Assembly (NCBI RefSeq): GCF_910596095.1
Contig: NC_056544.1
Location: forward strand, 15,485,155 to 15,549,154
Direction: 5' to 3'
From: Thunnus maccoyii
Taxonomy: Eukaryota > Chordata > Actinopteri > Scombriformes > Scombridae
DNA: 64,000 nt
Every line of letters starts with the position of its first letter. Position 1 is the stretch's first letter. The notes beneath the pieces are model-generated. The model was given only the letters and a program-made list of their open reading frames with translations. It was not told the origin of the DNA and searched no databases. Of this stretch, positions 31,821 to 43,500 are shown in pieces. Both the position numbers and the translations under genes were made by a program.

Positions 31821-32012
31821 CTAGCTACCATCAGTGAATAATGTCAGCCTGTCCTTTGAGTCAATGATCCTTTCTAGTACACTGGAAGCTAGTTTCAGCA
31901 TGAATTCATGAATTTTATCAGTAGTTATGATATATCGGTAAAGATTTAACTCATTCACTGTTACATCTGGATGAAGAACTTTTAAAATGGCTTTTCTCTC
32001 AGCATCTCCCAC
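31821..32012 (-). pseudogene. Unidentified coding-like ORF relic
   Basis: A 63-residue minus-strand frame with balanced, globular-looking composition (LKVLHPDVTVNELNLYRYII, then TTDKIHEFMLKLASSVLERI). I do not recognise it. It lacks flanking splice signals I can trust and stands among repeats, so a relic of a transposon-carried or retroposed gene is the best guess. Chance ORF remains possible. Confidence 0.3.
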
Positions 32013-32391
32013 AAATGCTGATAATCTATAATCATAATCTTTATTGAATTGCGTATTTCATTCATTAATACTTAATGAAAACCTACATTATTCCTACTTA
32101 ATAATTAGCCCGGCATTAGACCAAATATATAGTACTCAGCTTTATACCTGTTAATAGCACTTATTCGAATTTGAATAAAAGAGAGATGATTATTATTATT
32201 ATTTATTTGATCGGAGAGGGTTTAACTCCCTGCTTTTTCAAAATAGAAGAATTATTTTCTCCAGTGTTTGCAGATTCAAATACTTGGATTGTACTTCCAA
32301 ATACTTGTCTGCAGCTTCTTTAAAGTATTAACATTAAATTCAATTTTATAAATATCAGATCTTAAAAGTCTATTATTAAAAGTTTATTTGA

Positions 32392-32850
32392 ATGTATGAG
32401 GTTTTAATCTCAACACAAACATTTTATCTAACACTATGTATCCATCTACTGTCAAAAGTAGTCATAAATGCAAGATGCCACCTAACTGGTGAAATAATTG
32501 ATAAAGAGAACGGTATTTATGCTGTTTTTAAATTGTGTCAGGGACACAGCATACCTGGTCATGTGCAGTTGAAAACCTGGGGCACAAATCACAACCTTCT
32601 GAACGCAGCAGGGGAGCATGACTGTTCCTCAGGAAAGGAGAGTGAGGAAGGCAGCGGTCCTGTACATCATCCAAAAGGTGCAATGTTGCAAGAAATTGTG
32701 TCGCACATTCAAGAGAAGAAGAAGTTTCCAACTATTCTTCCAGAAGATATTAAGCATCCAGTACTACACAGAGTGTACTCCAGGCACCTGGTCCCTGATG
32801 AAACCCTTTGTCAGAACTATGAGGGCACTGTACTGCTAGTGGCCCAGTAA
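32392..32850 (+). pseudogene. Unidentified 152-aa ORF, probable element relic
   Basis: The longest open frame between agxt and thap4. Coding-like phrases are ARCHLTGEIIDKENGIYAVF, GHVQLKTWGTNH and LPEDIKHPVLHRVYSRHL. I vaguely associate such wording with multi-copy fish proteins linked to mobile elements, but cannot name a family. It ends in a teleost dispersed repeat, has no start context or introns that I trust, and is probably a decayed fragment. Confidence 0.35.
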
Positions 32851-33110
32851 TCAGATCCTTTTCTTAAGTAAAAGTACCAATACAGCATGTAAAAATACTC
32901 CATTACAAGTAAAAGTCCTGCATGAAAAATCAAAAAGTACATAAGTATTAGCAGCAAAACGTACTGAAAGTATTAAAGTAAAAGTACTTATTTTGTCACT
33001 CTGACTGATATATTTTTATATATGATATCATTAGATTGTTAATAATAATAATCATAATCATAATCATAATCATAATAATAATAGTACTTCTTCCACCACT
33101 GACTTTGGAG
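32850..33110 (+). repeat. Teleost 'aaagtaaaagtac' dispersed repeat
   Basis: Phrases 'aagtaaaagtaccaatac', 'tactccattacaagtaaaag', 'aagtacataagtattagcag' and 'cttcttccaccactgac' are those of a very common teleost dispersed repeat. It contains an (ATAATC/TAA)n stretch at about 33040-33083. No ORF. Confidence 0.75.
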
Positions 33111-33239
33111 GAATAATGTGTCAAAGTAAATGTTCTGTTAAAATATAAGTGTGTTGTTGTATAGACAAAATGAGATGTCATTGACAGTAAACTGATTATC
33201 TATGGATTGTTGACTGTTGGTTGTTACAAAACAAGACAT

Positions 33240-33360
33240 TTGAGGACGTCTCCTTGGGCTTTGGGAAACAATTATCAGCATTTTTCACCATGTTTGGACA
33301 TTATAAAAACAAAATGACTGATAGGTTAATTGAGAAAATAATCATTGGTTGCAGACCTAG
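33240..33360. repeat. Teleost dispersed repeat fragment
   Basis: Contains 'aatgactgataggttaattg', 'agaaaataatcattggttgc' and 'agacct'. It is related in wording to the fragment at 6830-6935 but in the opposite orientation. Family unknown. Confidence 0.55.
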
Positions 33361-33520
33361 TTTCTTCCATTTTTTCCCTGTTAAAGGGTTTTTTGGGGGA
33401 GTTTTTCCTTACTGGAAACAAAGGTCTAAGGATAGAAGATGTCTTGCTGTACAGATTGTAAAACCCCCTGAGGCAATGTGATCTGACATACTGGGCTGTA
33501 CAAATAAAAACAACATTGAC
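33355..33520 (+). repeat. Teleost 'tttttccctgttaaaggg' dispersed repeat
   Basis: 'tttttccctgttaaagggtt', 'ggagtttttccttactggaa', 'ccctgaggcaatgtgat' and 'gggctgtacaaataaaaa' match a highly abundant teleost short interspersed repeat. The A-rich end suggests retroposition. No ORF. Confidence 0.75.
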
Positions 33521-34406
33521 AAGTGTGCCATATAAGATAAAGTCATGTTTTGACAGATATTACCTGTCTTTAATGGCATATGACTGCTAAACAGCTCTCT
33601 AACATGATTGTAGGTATATTTGTACTCACTGAACATGTATTTACTTAAAATTATAAGCAAATCTCCTTTGACAGCACATTCTACATTCAGAGTTTTTTTT
33701 ACATACAGTCCCTTTTATTACTTGGCGTGGATCAAAACCAAAATTTGAGCTACTGCCCTTCACTACCTCTAATGACTTATTCTCTTTTTGTGTTTTGTGT
33801 GTTTTACCTTTAGTGGAGTTGAACAGAGACGCTGCACTTCAGCCATGTTGGACAAGCAGTCATTAACGTCATGTAGGTTAACACTGGAGGAACGAGGCCA
33901 AATATCAGTAGATCTGATCTTTGCAGCAAAGGCAGTCCTTGGATGTTCTCCACTTGAACTTCTCTCCTATGGCTTAACTGTGTGAGATTTTGAAGTTGAA
34001 GGACTTTCTTATTTAACTCAGAGTCACATAAGATATTCTTACCCATAACAGCTTAAGTTTTGCTCACAAAAAAATTCTTCAATTTTATGGTAAATCTGTT
34101 TTACACAAAGGCACAGCAGAGACAAAAAGAGCAAGTATAAAAAATCTGAGACAAAACAGTCCAACAGTCAGAATAATTCAATACAATTTTAATACATTTC
34201 AGTAAATAATAAATAATGAAGAAAATACTGTAAGTGTCTCTGTGAGTTTCATGTTGACTGGTTATCACAAAGATGTTGCTGGTAGAGAGTAATGTTACAT
34301 TTATTTATCTACATCTGTGTCTGGTGACGATTAAAAACTGTTCTTGTTTCTTGCCGTGTAGAAACTCTGTTGACAGTCTTCAACTGATTCCTCGCTGTGT
34401 TGACAG

Positions 34407-35448
34407 CAGAGTCTATGAAGCCACTGCACAGAGAGCGCAGCGTCACTCAAACACAGCCGGGAACCAGCAGAGTGGCGTTCATCATCGAACAGAACTCAGG
34501 TAGATATTACGTTTACGTCACTGGACATAACCCTGCTTTTATCATCAGGGCTCCTACATGTTGTGGAGTATCTGGAATATTTTTGCAGTTTTGAAATGAT
34601 TATCAGAAGCTGGGAGTTTTTACAGTAGTATATGTACTCAATTTACAGCAGTAAACACTGTATTTTACAATGTGTTTTGCATTTATTATATGAGGTGTGA
34701 CTGGCATTTATATTAGGACCATAGTGCAAACATATTCCACACAAAGACCCGACACGAGGCAGAAATGTAGATACCTGACAATCACACACATATCATGCAA
34801 TTCATTATTTTGAAAGCTGAGTGTTTTAAAAAGATTTCAAATATAATTTTAGGGTTTTAAAGTAAGATATAAGCAAATAATTTCATTACCAGTATAAAAT
34901 AAAACCTCCACAGTGTATATAATGTCCAAACAAGTATAAATGAACTGCTTTTTCACGCCTCACTTAATCAAACAGTGCAAACAAATAGTGTGTTGAGTCC
35001 CGGTGTGTGTTCTTGTGCAGGTCTGGTGGAGATTGAGGAGGGAGAGCTGACAGAGCAGCAGCTGAACCTGCAAAGCCAGACTGTGGCCAGAATCTCTTTT
35101 GCCAGGGAGCCACATGTACAGCAGGTATAACAGTGATGATCTGATGCTGAATCTTGCACAAATTGTCAATAATAGTTACTTATTTATTCACTAAAATCAT
35201 TGAATCTTTATATTACTGTCCACAAAACACCACATAATATTAACAGGACTCCTCTCAGGAGGTTATTTTTATCAATAAAATAATTCACTGCTTTGAGGCA
35301 ATGACCTCGCCTGCTCTCCTCCATCTTTCAGATTTCTCAAGCGTTTCATCTCCGACCAGATGGGAGGCTGGAGCAGACAGTTTCCATGGCAACAGACACC
35401 CAGCCACTGATGCAGCACTTGCACATCACCTACCGTTGGTCATCTTGA
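34407..35448 (+). CDS. thap4: thap4-like C-terminal nitrobindin exons (5' part missing)
   Basis: Three exons: about 34407-34499, 35021-35124 and 35332-35448 (stop TGA 35446-35448). They encode the second half of the heme-binding nitrobindin beta-barrel that forms the C-terminus of THAP4: KPLHRE, SRVAFIIEQNSG, LVEIEEGELTEQQLNLQSQT, VARISFAREPHV, GRLEQTVSMATDTQPLMQHL, HITYRWSS. The His of QHLH, the proximal heme ligand in the human domain, is present. Phases agree. No exon for the THAP zinc finger or the first half of the barrel (WxLGTW-type motif) could be found between agxt and 34400. The first exon also has an in-frame ATG at 34415, but the segment RSVTQTQ is unlike the usual CGFIRLK. Either upstream exons were missed or this copy is truncated. 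The neighbouring convergent bok matches the human order. Confidence 0.8.
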
Positions 35449-37582
35449 CCCAAATAGGCTGGCAGGCTTCTGATACATACAGATACCTTGGACAAGATTG
35501 ACAAATGTTGCTAAAAATGGCAAAACAGCTATACTGGTGGGAGATAAATGTTTAATTATTTAAATCAAGTTAAGTGTAACTAATAATAGAATAGAATAAA
35601 TAATTATCTTCAAATAGATTAAATGCAGTAAAAACTGAAAGATGTTATTAACCAGGAAGTTTTGTTTGTATCTGAGCTGAGTCTCAGTTGTGCATTGTTT
35701 AAGCACTACAATGGATTTATGTTACAGTCAAATTTATTAAATTTCACATATTTACATTACATTGCTAAATTTGTGTAAAGGTGCTTGAATCGTGTTCATA
35801 TTTATCATCATGATATTTAATATTTGAGTTATAAAGTTGATGAATTCACGTTAAGGACCGTGTCGTTTTATTTTTAATCTTCATAGCACTAAAATTGAAA
35901 GCAGAAGTACCTGCTGTTATTCTGTTTGGAGTGAGATTCATAGAGTTGCAGGGATTCGTTCTCACACTGGATGGCGTCATATGTAAGAGTATGATTTACG
36001 CCAGGAAATGTGACTTTTTGAGGTTTACAGAGTTTCTGTCATTTGTTTGGTTTACGACATAAGTATAAACTTTATTGGTTACATTAATGGATTACACGTA
36101 ATTTAACCTCTTTTTTCTTTTGTTTTGTTGTTTTTTTCTCAAATCTTAAAAGGTTGTTTAACATTTTCTGTCCTGCTGGATTTTATGTTTCTTGTAAACT
36201 GCAATCAAGTCTTCCTTAATAAAATCAATTGCAATCAATCAAAATAAATTGCCTGTCAATGATGTTTTTGTGTATTTCAGGGCTACAGCATCTAATACTC
36301 GACTCTGCATCCTGCTGCATTTGTATTAATCTAATTCTTGAATGTGTTTCTCAGTTTTACACATAGCAACTTAATTTGTTCGTCACTGTTTTATTTTATT
36401 TACCCCAAAGGAAAAGTCCACTATTTTCAACTTTTAAGGGTTTGTCATAATCAAGTTGTCTGACGTTCATTCAGAAGGATAAAACATCAATAAAATCGAC
36501 ATTAATAATAAGTCAACAGGTGAAGATTTTGTTGCGTTTATTGTGGATTTTAAAAAACATTCAGACACACACATTTATAAATTAACACTGTGAAAGTGAC
36601 AACCATCGGGCATACCAACACAACCGTTCTGAAGAGCCATCTTAGTGGTCGTCTTTATACTGCTGTGGCTTCAATTGTTAAAAGTCATAATCCAAATAAA
36701 AAAATAAAATCATAAATTAACTATTTACATATTAAAAAGTGAATCAATACCATCACAATCTGCACATACAGGATAAACCATTCCTCTGTCGTTAAGTTCT
36801 TTGGCCAAAAATGAACTGAAAGTCAACCCAACATTACTTAGTAAATCGTGTCTAAAATTGCAGCCAAGTTTTTGATAGTTCACAACATTTTGGATCATAT
36901 TTGGACACTTTCTGTGCTTTGGTAAAGTACAGTAATATAGATTAAACCCATTAAGTGTAAGCAGTTGATACCACCTGGTATTGTTCTTAGGTGTAAACTC
37001 GCTCCTGAGTGAAATACATTTGCTTCTCCATCTGATGTCAGTCCTTTTCAGACTGAACTCCACCTTTATTTAGACAAAAACTCAGACCCAGCCAGCTGAG
37101 CAGATGCAGAGCATCAAATTTTATATCAAACGTACATAATAGCTCTCACTTCCATCACTCCTTTGGGTGTATTTGCTGAGACAAACACAAGCATTAAGCA
37201 TCAGATGTTTATCTGAGGAGTGAACACCATCATACATTACAGTTACAACACTGGAGAGGGCTGACGCACTGCACTGGTGTATACAGTGTGGAAATATGTA
37301 GAAGAAGTGGAGTGATAAAGCTTGTTCCATTGCCATATATGCTCTTATGTATCACTGTGACAACTCTTTGGATGAAGGGTAATCACTCACAGACTCATCT
37401 GACACCAAGATAACACGAATATGATGCTGATGAAACATTCGCTGATGGCCCATTCAGCAACAAACCGATATCTGCTGGAAGTGTGACCATCTCCACTCCC
37501 TCTTTTATTGACAAGTCTGAGATTTCAATCTCGTATCAAACACGATGACGATGACTCCGGTGCTCTCCTGTGTCTCAGTTGT
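35449..37582. other. Convergent 3' ends of thap4 and bok
   Basis: No coding exon. Plus-strand AATAAA near 36218 could end thap4 transcripts. Minus-strand AATAAA (plus TTTATT) at 36537-36542 and near 37063 could end bok transcripts, giving a bok 3' UTR of 0.5-1 kb. Short open frames here show no conserved sequence. Confidence 0.5.
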
Positions 37583-40528
37583 TCACGGTTCCTTCATGAT
37601 GTAGACGTACATTGTGGTGAGGAAGTACTTCAGAGACTCTATGATGGAGGAGAGCCAGTTGTGTTCAGGGGTAAGATCCTTCTTCACCACACACTTTGTG
37701 ATTTCCGCCTGGAAAAAGCAAATTGAGAAATATTTTTAAAATTACATTCCAATGAAGCTTTAAGTATTAAATATAATAAATACTTGACCAAACGCATTCC
37801 AGATATCATAAGCAGAAACCTCTCTCAAGGTTTTCAATTGGGTCCTCTGCTTAAAAAAAAAAAGTAGTGCAACAGCAATGTGTTTGTTTCCCCCAAAACA
37901 AATTCAGGAAAAGAGATCATGTGGTAAGAGTTTGCTCTCAAGTATGGAAGCTGAAACATGACTTACTGTCATTCTTAATTTGGTGTAAATATTGATGATT
38001 TATCAGGGAATAAATTGTATACATTTCTGTGATTTATTTGTGCATTTAATCTATAAATAAATCTACAGTTGGGCTACGTTCACATTACAGGCCTTAATGC
38101 TCAAATCCGATTTTTTAGTCAGATCCGACCGTTGAGGTACAGTTGAGGTCCTTATTTTTATTATAATTTATTTTTATTATAATTATAACTATTCTAATTA
38201 CTATTAACTCTCCCTGCTCTTTCTTTTGTTTCTATCTGCAGATGTCTCTCGTTTTTTACTCTGTATTAAGTGTTTTGTCAGAGTGATTTCAGAGTCATTT
38301 GGCTTAACAATCAGCACGTCTACTTCTATTTATTTATGTGTATGTACTTTAATAAGATAAGTAATACTAACTTCTCTCTAAAGCAGGACTGGTCACAGGA
38401 GTGTGGTTGATCCTGCTCTCTTGTTAGTGATGTATACAGCTGAGCTGACTGGTGCACATGCTACCAATGTTAGCTAGCTGCAAGATCTTTTGCCTGGTTT
38501 GCTCAGCTGACTAATGTTTTGTGCTTTACAGGGAAGGTAACACCATTGAGCTCATTAACATACACACAACACATGAATACATTTGCAGAAATATCTAAAT
38601 ATATGTAACAAATGCATTATTTATTATAAATGATTCCCTGATAAATTACTAACATACCAACAACAATTACAACTTTCACTCGTTGACGTTCACATATGAA
38701 ACAGAAATTAGCCAGTTACTAGGAGAAAGCCTGGGAGAAGAGAAAACAAGCCCTTTATCAGTTCATTTGTGATAGGCCAGATGTTTGACAGAGAAATAAA
38801 ATAAAAACATAAAAAAAAAAACTAAACTAAAAATATTATATATATTAATTTTAGCATTTACATAATTATTCTTTATTGAATACAATATGTATGTATTTAT
38901 TTATTTATTGAAAACTAAGTCATTTTTCATCTTCCACACAGAGTAAGGCATCACACAGAAATGTGTCAGCAATTTAGTCAGTAAATTAGTTGTAAAATAA
39001 GATAAAATGATTAAGACGTGAGGTTTTGCTCTCTTTTTTTTTTTTTTTTATAAACACCGGAGTTCCACATTTTTCCTATTTTTGGTTTGAAGAAACAAAT
39101 ACCAAGTATGCCTGACTGGCATTTATAAAACAAATCTATTTGAGTCAAGCATAACAAGACCTTATTAAGTCTTTTAACCAACAGAGGGCCACAGAATCAA
39201 ATAATACCGCAGGAGATCTTTGTACCAGATCAGCCAACAGGAAGCTATTTTAGGAAGAGCACGACTGGGCCTTCCTGAGCAAGCTATCATCAGATTTCAT
39301 GCAACTCCCCTCTAACTCCGGTTATCAGAACTTATGTAAGCAAACTGAGCTCTGATCCATCAACAAGATAAAGTATTCATCATGGCTCTGCATATTACCA
39401 GATTACTGCCATGTTAATCCCTAGATAAACAAGACGCAGGCAGTATTTTTACCCCTAATTGTCTCAAATATCCTCATGTTTAACTTCAAGTTCAAGTTTG
39501 TAATTTCAACGGTGAAAAATGCAGTCGAAATTAAATAATGTTTCTTATGGACCAGAATAAAACAAACACTGACCATAGGTCAGAAAAAACATGAAAAGCT
39601 TGAGACAAACTTTCATTCAGTCTTTGTCCAAAATGTCTCTTTGTAACACCAATCATGCTGCAACATCACAACGTCATATCACAGCCTTAAACAATCATTA
39701 TTATCAGCACATATGGCAGTGGTCACTTACCCATCCTCCCCTTCTCTTCAGCCAGTGCACCAGGTACTTGCGGACAAACTGGCCCAGACTGTCCACTAAG
39801 ATGTGAACTGTGCTCGGATGACCTTGTCTGACACAATCCACTGCAAGGGCTCCGGCTACTGCATACATGGATACCACCTTTCCCCATGTTATACCTACAG
39901 CACAAAAAACAGACATGTTTTATGTCCTTATTTATGCCTATCAGGCACTGCTGCTTGTTATTAGTGTAAAGTCAACAAAACATTACATCATAAAGCTTCA
40001 GCAATTCGAGCAGATATCGATTCTGTCTTGCAGTCACAGGGTACTTGTTTGATAAGTGAGAAACAAAAGTTACACTTCATCCGGAAGAGTTGAGCTTTAA
40101 GCCCCCATGGTAGCAGAATTTCCTGACCGGAATCGATAAAGTGTTATATTTATCCCACTATAAACACTCCTTTCCTGTTCTCATGGGTGCCAATTCCAGT
40201 CCATGCCAACCATTAATACCCAGTTGCACTATGGTTTCTGTTTCCTTAAAGTCTGTTATATATTCTGTGACCTGACACAGAGTATGTCGGTGGACCTTGT
40301 ACTGCAATAAAAAGGCATTTAAGTCAACAAGCCGGCCCATTTGTGTTAAAGTAGCTGATAAGACATCTTACTTTCTTATGCGCCAGTAAAACAAAAAGGT
40401 CAGAGTGAGGCTGCCTTTGCCCCGAGAGATGGAAGAAACACTGATGCAGTTTCTCATGTGGGGAGTTCAAGAGGTTTAGGAAATGATTTTGCATTCAACA
40501 CTCAGAGGGAATTGAGTCATGATGCTGG

Positions 40529-40561
<33 letters not shown>

Positions 40562-43500
40562 ACAATTCTTTGTCCTTTTTCTACTTGAACTCATCTAAAA
40601 AGAGAGAAGAGCTGACCTTAAAACAATCTAGTTGGGTAATTAAGGGCAATTAAGGGCATCTGGCCATTTCTAGGTACAGTTTCCAGGGCAGCAGGGATTG
40701 TTAAAATGACTGCCATTGATGCACTGCAGGACGTAATGGCATTAGCCTGCTTTAGGTCAGCTTGCATTGTCATCGCTGTTCCTTAGAGCTGACCTACAGT
40801 GTCTGACTGCGGCTATAAGGGGATAGAGCTCTAGGCAAGCTTAAATGAGATAACTGTCCATGGAAGCTGTCAGACCACGTCATGTCTCACTCTCTACTGA
40901 GAGGCTGGCCAAGAATAGAGACAAGATTGTCAGGGATAAAGCTGGAGGAGAGGAGGGCGGAAAGAGAAAGAACAGAAGTAGGAGGCAGGATAAGATAGAT
41001 GGAGGAGAGACGAGCCATGTTGATTTTACTGAAGTACAGATGGCCGTGTAACCGCCTCCAAAAAAATATGTGGTCATGATACATGCCGCAGTATGTATAT
41101 ACTCTTTAGGAACATTATCATTCCTTTGTGGTCATTAAATTCAAGTTAAGCACCTGAAGGCATGATAAGGAATGACAAAGACCTAAATTGGTAATTACAA
41201 AATTAATTCTGGACAGCAGGGAAAACAAGCGTACATGTGTTTTACTATTTATATCCAGTTTTTGACCCGTCCCAGAATGCTGGGGCAGCCCGGGTTCAGC
41301 AGTTTGTTATTCTTCAGGAGGAATCCCACGCCGTTTCCAAAAATTGCATCCTTGTGACGTCAAAACAAGAACAAGTTAAGCCAGAACACAGGCAGGAAAA
41401 TTAAATCAAGCGAGCCTGTTTTTGATCTTTCCTGGAAATATGCCAGATTTGAGTCATTCATCACACTGTAGCCAGACTATTTAATCTATCCCAAAGGCTC
41501 ATACAGAAGACATACAGTCACTCTTTATTTGGATACTTCCAAATGTCAATGCTGCTTGTGATGGCGTACAAAGCAGAGCTCTTGAACACAAGTTCAAGAC
41601 CAACCCAAACAAGATCCAATGAAGACAAAAGTGTTCACCCAACAAGACTGAAGACGGATTTAACCAGAAATCATTTAAAACTTTTTTTACACTGTTTTAT
41701 TATTCCCTCATTCCCTCAGGACAATCCTTCAGATTCAAAGCTGGAGTACGTTTGAAACAAACTAGTACAGTACATACAAGGTATCATCTAAACATGTGTT
41801 TAGATGATACCTACATAACAGGTAAATGTGTTTATAGCTAATCACAACAGTTACAATCTTAAAAGTCTGCCGTCATATAGAGGGGCGAGATGTGATGATT
41901 ATTCAACTTTCAGACAGTCTCTCCTAAAGAGTCATTGTATTGCACTCTGCTGTGAAGTAACTGTGTAAAGAATGAAAAAAAAGAGAGCTTGAGAGAAAAT
42001 TTCAAACCTGCTTACTTTCTCACCTCCACCAATCACTGTGTGCTTTGGAATGTTAAAGAAATTGACGGGACGCAGCCGCCGTCCAATTCCAACACCGGAA
42101 AGGTGTGTAGAGATGGTTTTATACACTGTTCAACTATTTGATAAACATTTTGTTTGACACATACTGACACCTTTAAGCTTGTCAGGAACATAAACCATAC
42201 CACCGGTGTCGTCTACTCTGGGGTAGTGGGCATCGTGTTAAATGGAATTTGTTAACATAATTGCCAAAAAAATTCTGGCAATGAGTATGTGGCATATGTC
42301 TGATATCAGAACCACCACAGTAGAAACAACATCACCTTTCACAGACTGTAGCACAACAGGATTAATCTTTAAGATGCTCACGTCACACCTATTATCCATT
42401 GAAATAATCCCCATGCTACTTTATACTCTAAAAGGTTTTAGAACATCCAACAATGTCTACAAAGAACAATATGCCAAAACTCCTGACTGGACTTGGTCAA
42501 GAAGACACATAACCATAAGGCTGACACCAGTGGTGAAGACCAACTTCAAAGTACCTAAAAAGATCAAAGACATTGAGACCCGATTCATGACGAGAGTGGA
42601 CAGAAGACAGACGGAAAAGGACACAGCCTGACCTCAAGACAAGCCACATTTTTGTAAAAGCACAATATCTGCATCCACAGTCAAGGTGCTTGTTCATTAT
42701 GTGTGTGAATTTTATTTGAGTGAGATTCTGAAATGTCTCCGCTACATAATGCCCTCATAAATTCCCACAATGGAACCAAGAAAGTCGAGTCCATGGTATG
42801 TACACGACTTTCTGCTGACAATCCAACAATGCGATGCCTCACATTTTATAGATGCGAAACTTACGGTCGTGTAGTAACGTCACAAAATTATGAAAATTTA
42901 TAAGTGTCCAAAAGCTCAGTTTACTGCTCACTATAGAGTAAACTACCGAGTGTCCATTATATACTGATACTATCTATCAAGCCAGTGGAGCCATTCTTGA
43001 CACATTTTACGGTGTATTGATAACGAGGGAGAAGTGCATGAATGAACGAGGAAGTGATTTTAGGCACAGACCATGTTAATGATTCAAAGGTAATGACAGG
43101 CCATCAGCACCTTACAATCAGTTTCGCAGTCAACACTATGAGGAAATGACACATTATCACACAATTAGCAACTAGCTGCAAATCCAAAACAGCATCAGGC
43201 TGAAAAAAGGGGGATTTTATTTAAACCTGGTATTGTTTAGGCCTTAAAATGCCTCAAGTCAAACCAGACAGTACAGAAGGAATACACTTTTGTTCTAATA
43301 GTTCATAATCCAAACATCTCAAAACTGTAAAGTAATCAGTGTCGTCTGTTTAGGAAACCACAGAATGTCTAAACTTAGCTCTTCTGGATAAGTGTGGGAG
43401 CAATTATGTGTTTTGGATGAAGTTTCACTCCACCTACGTGTGATCTGCACCCACTCACTCTCAACTGAAAGCACCTCGCATCCAAAAGGACGTGATGGAA

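Noticed and set aside
33788-33985. 65-aa plus-strand frame with an acceptor-like start, tested as a missing thap4 exon
   Set aside because: It contains no barrel or zinc-finger motif and does not resemble the missing first half of nitrobindin in any frame.
42242-42631. 129-aa plus-strand open frame inside a bok intron
   Set aside because: No recognisable domain or splice structure. Length is within chance for AT-rich intron DNA, though a relic cannot be excluded.
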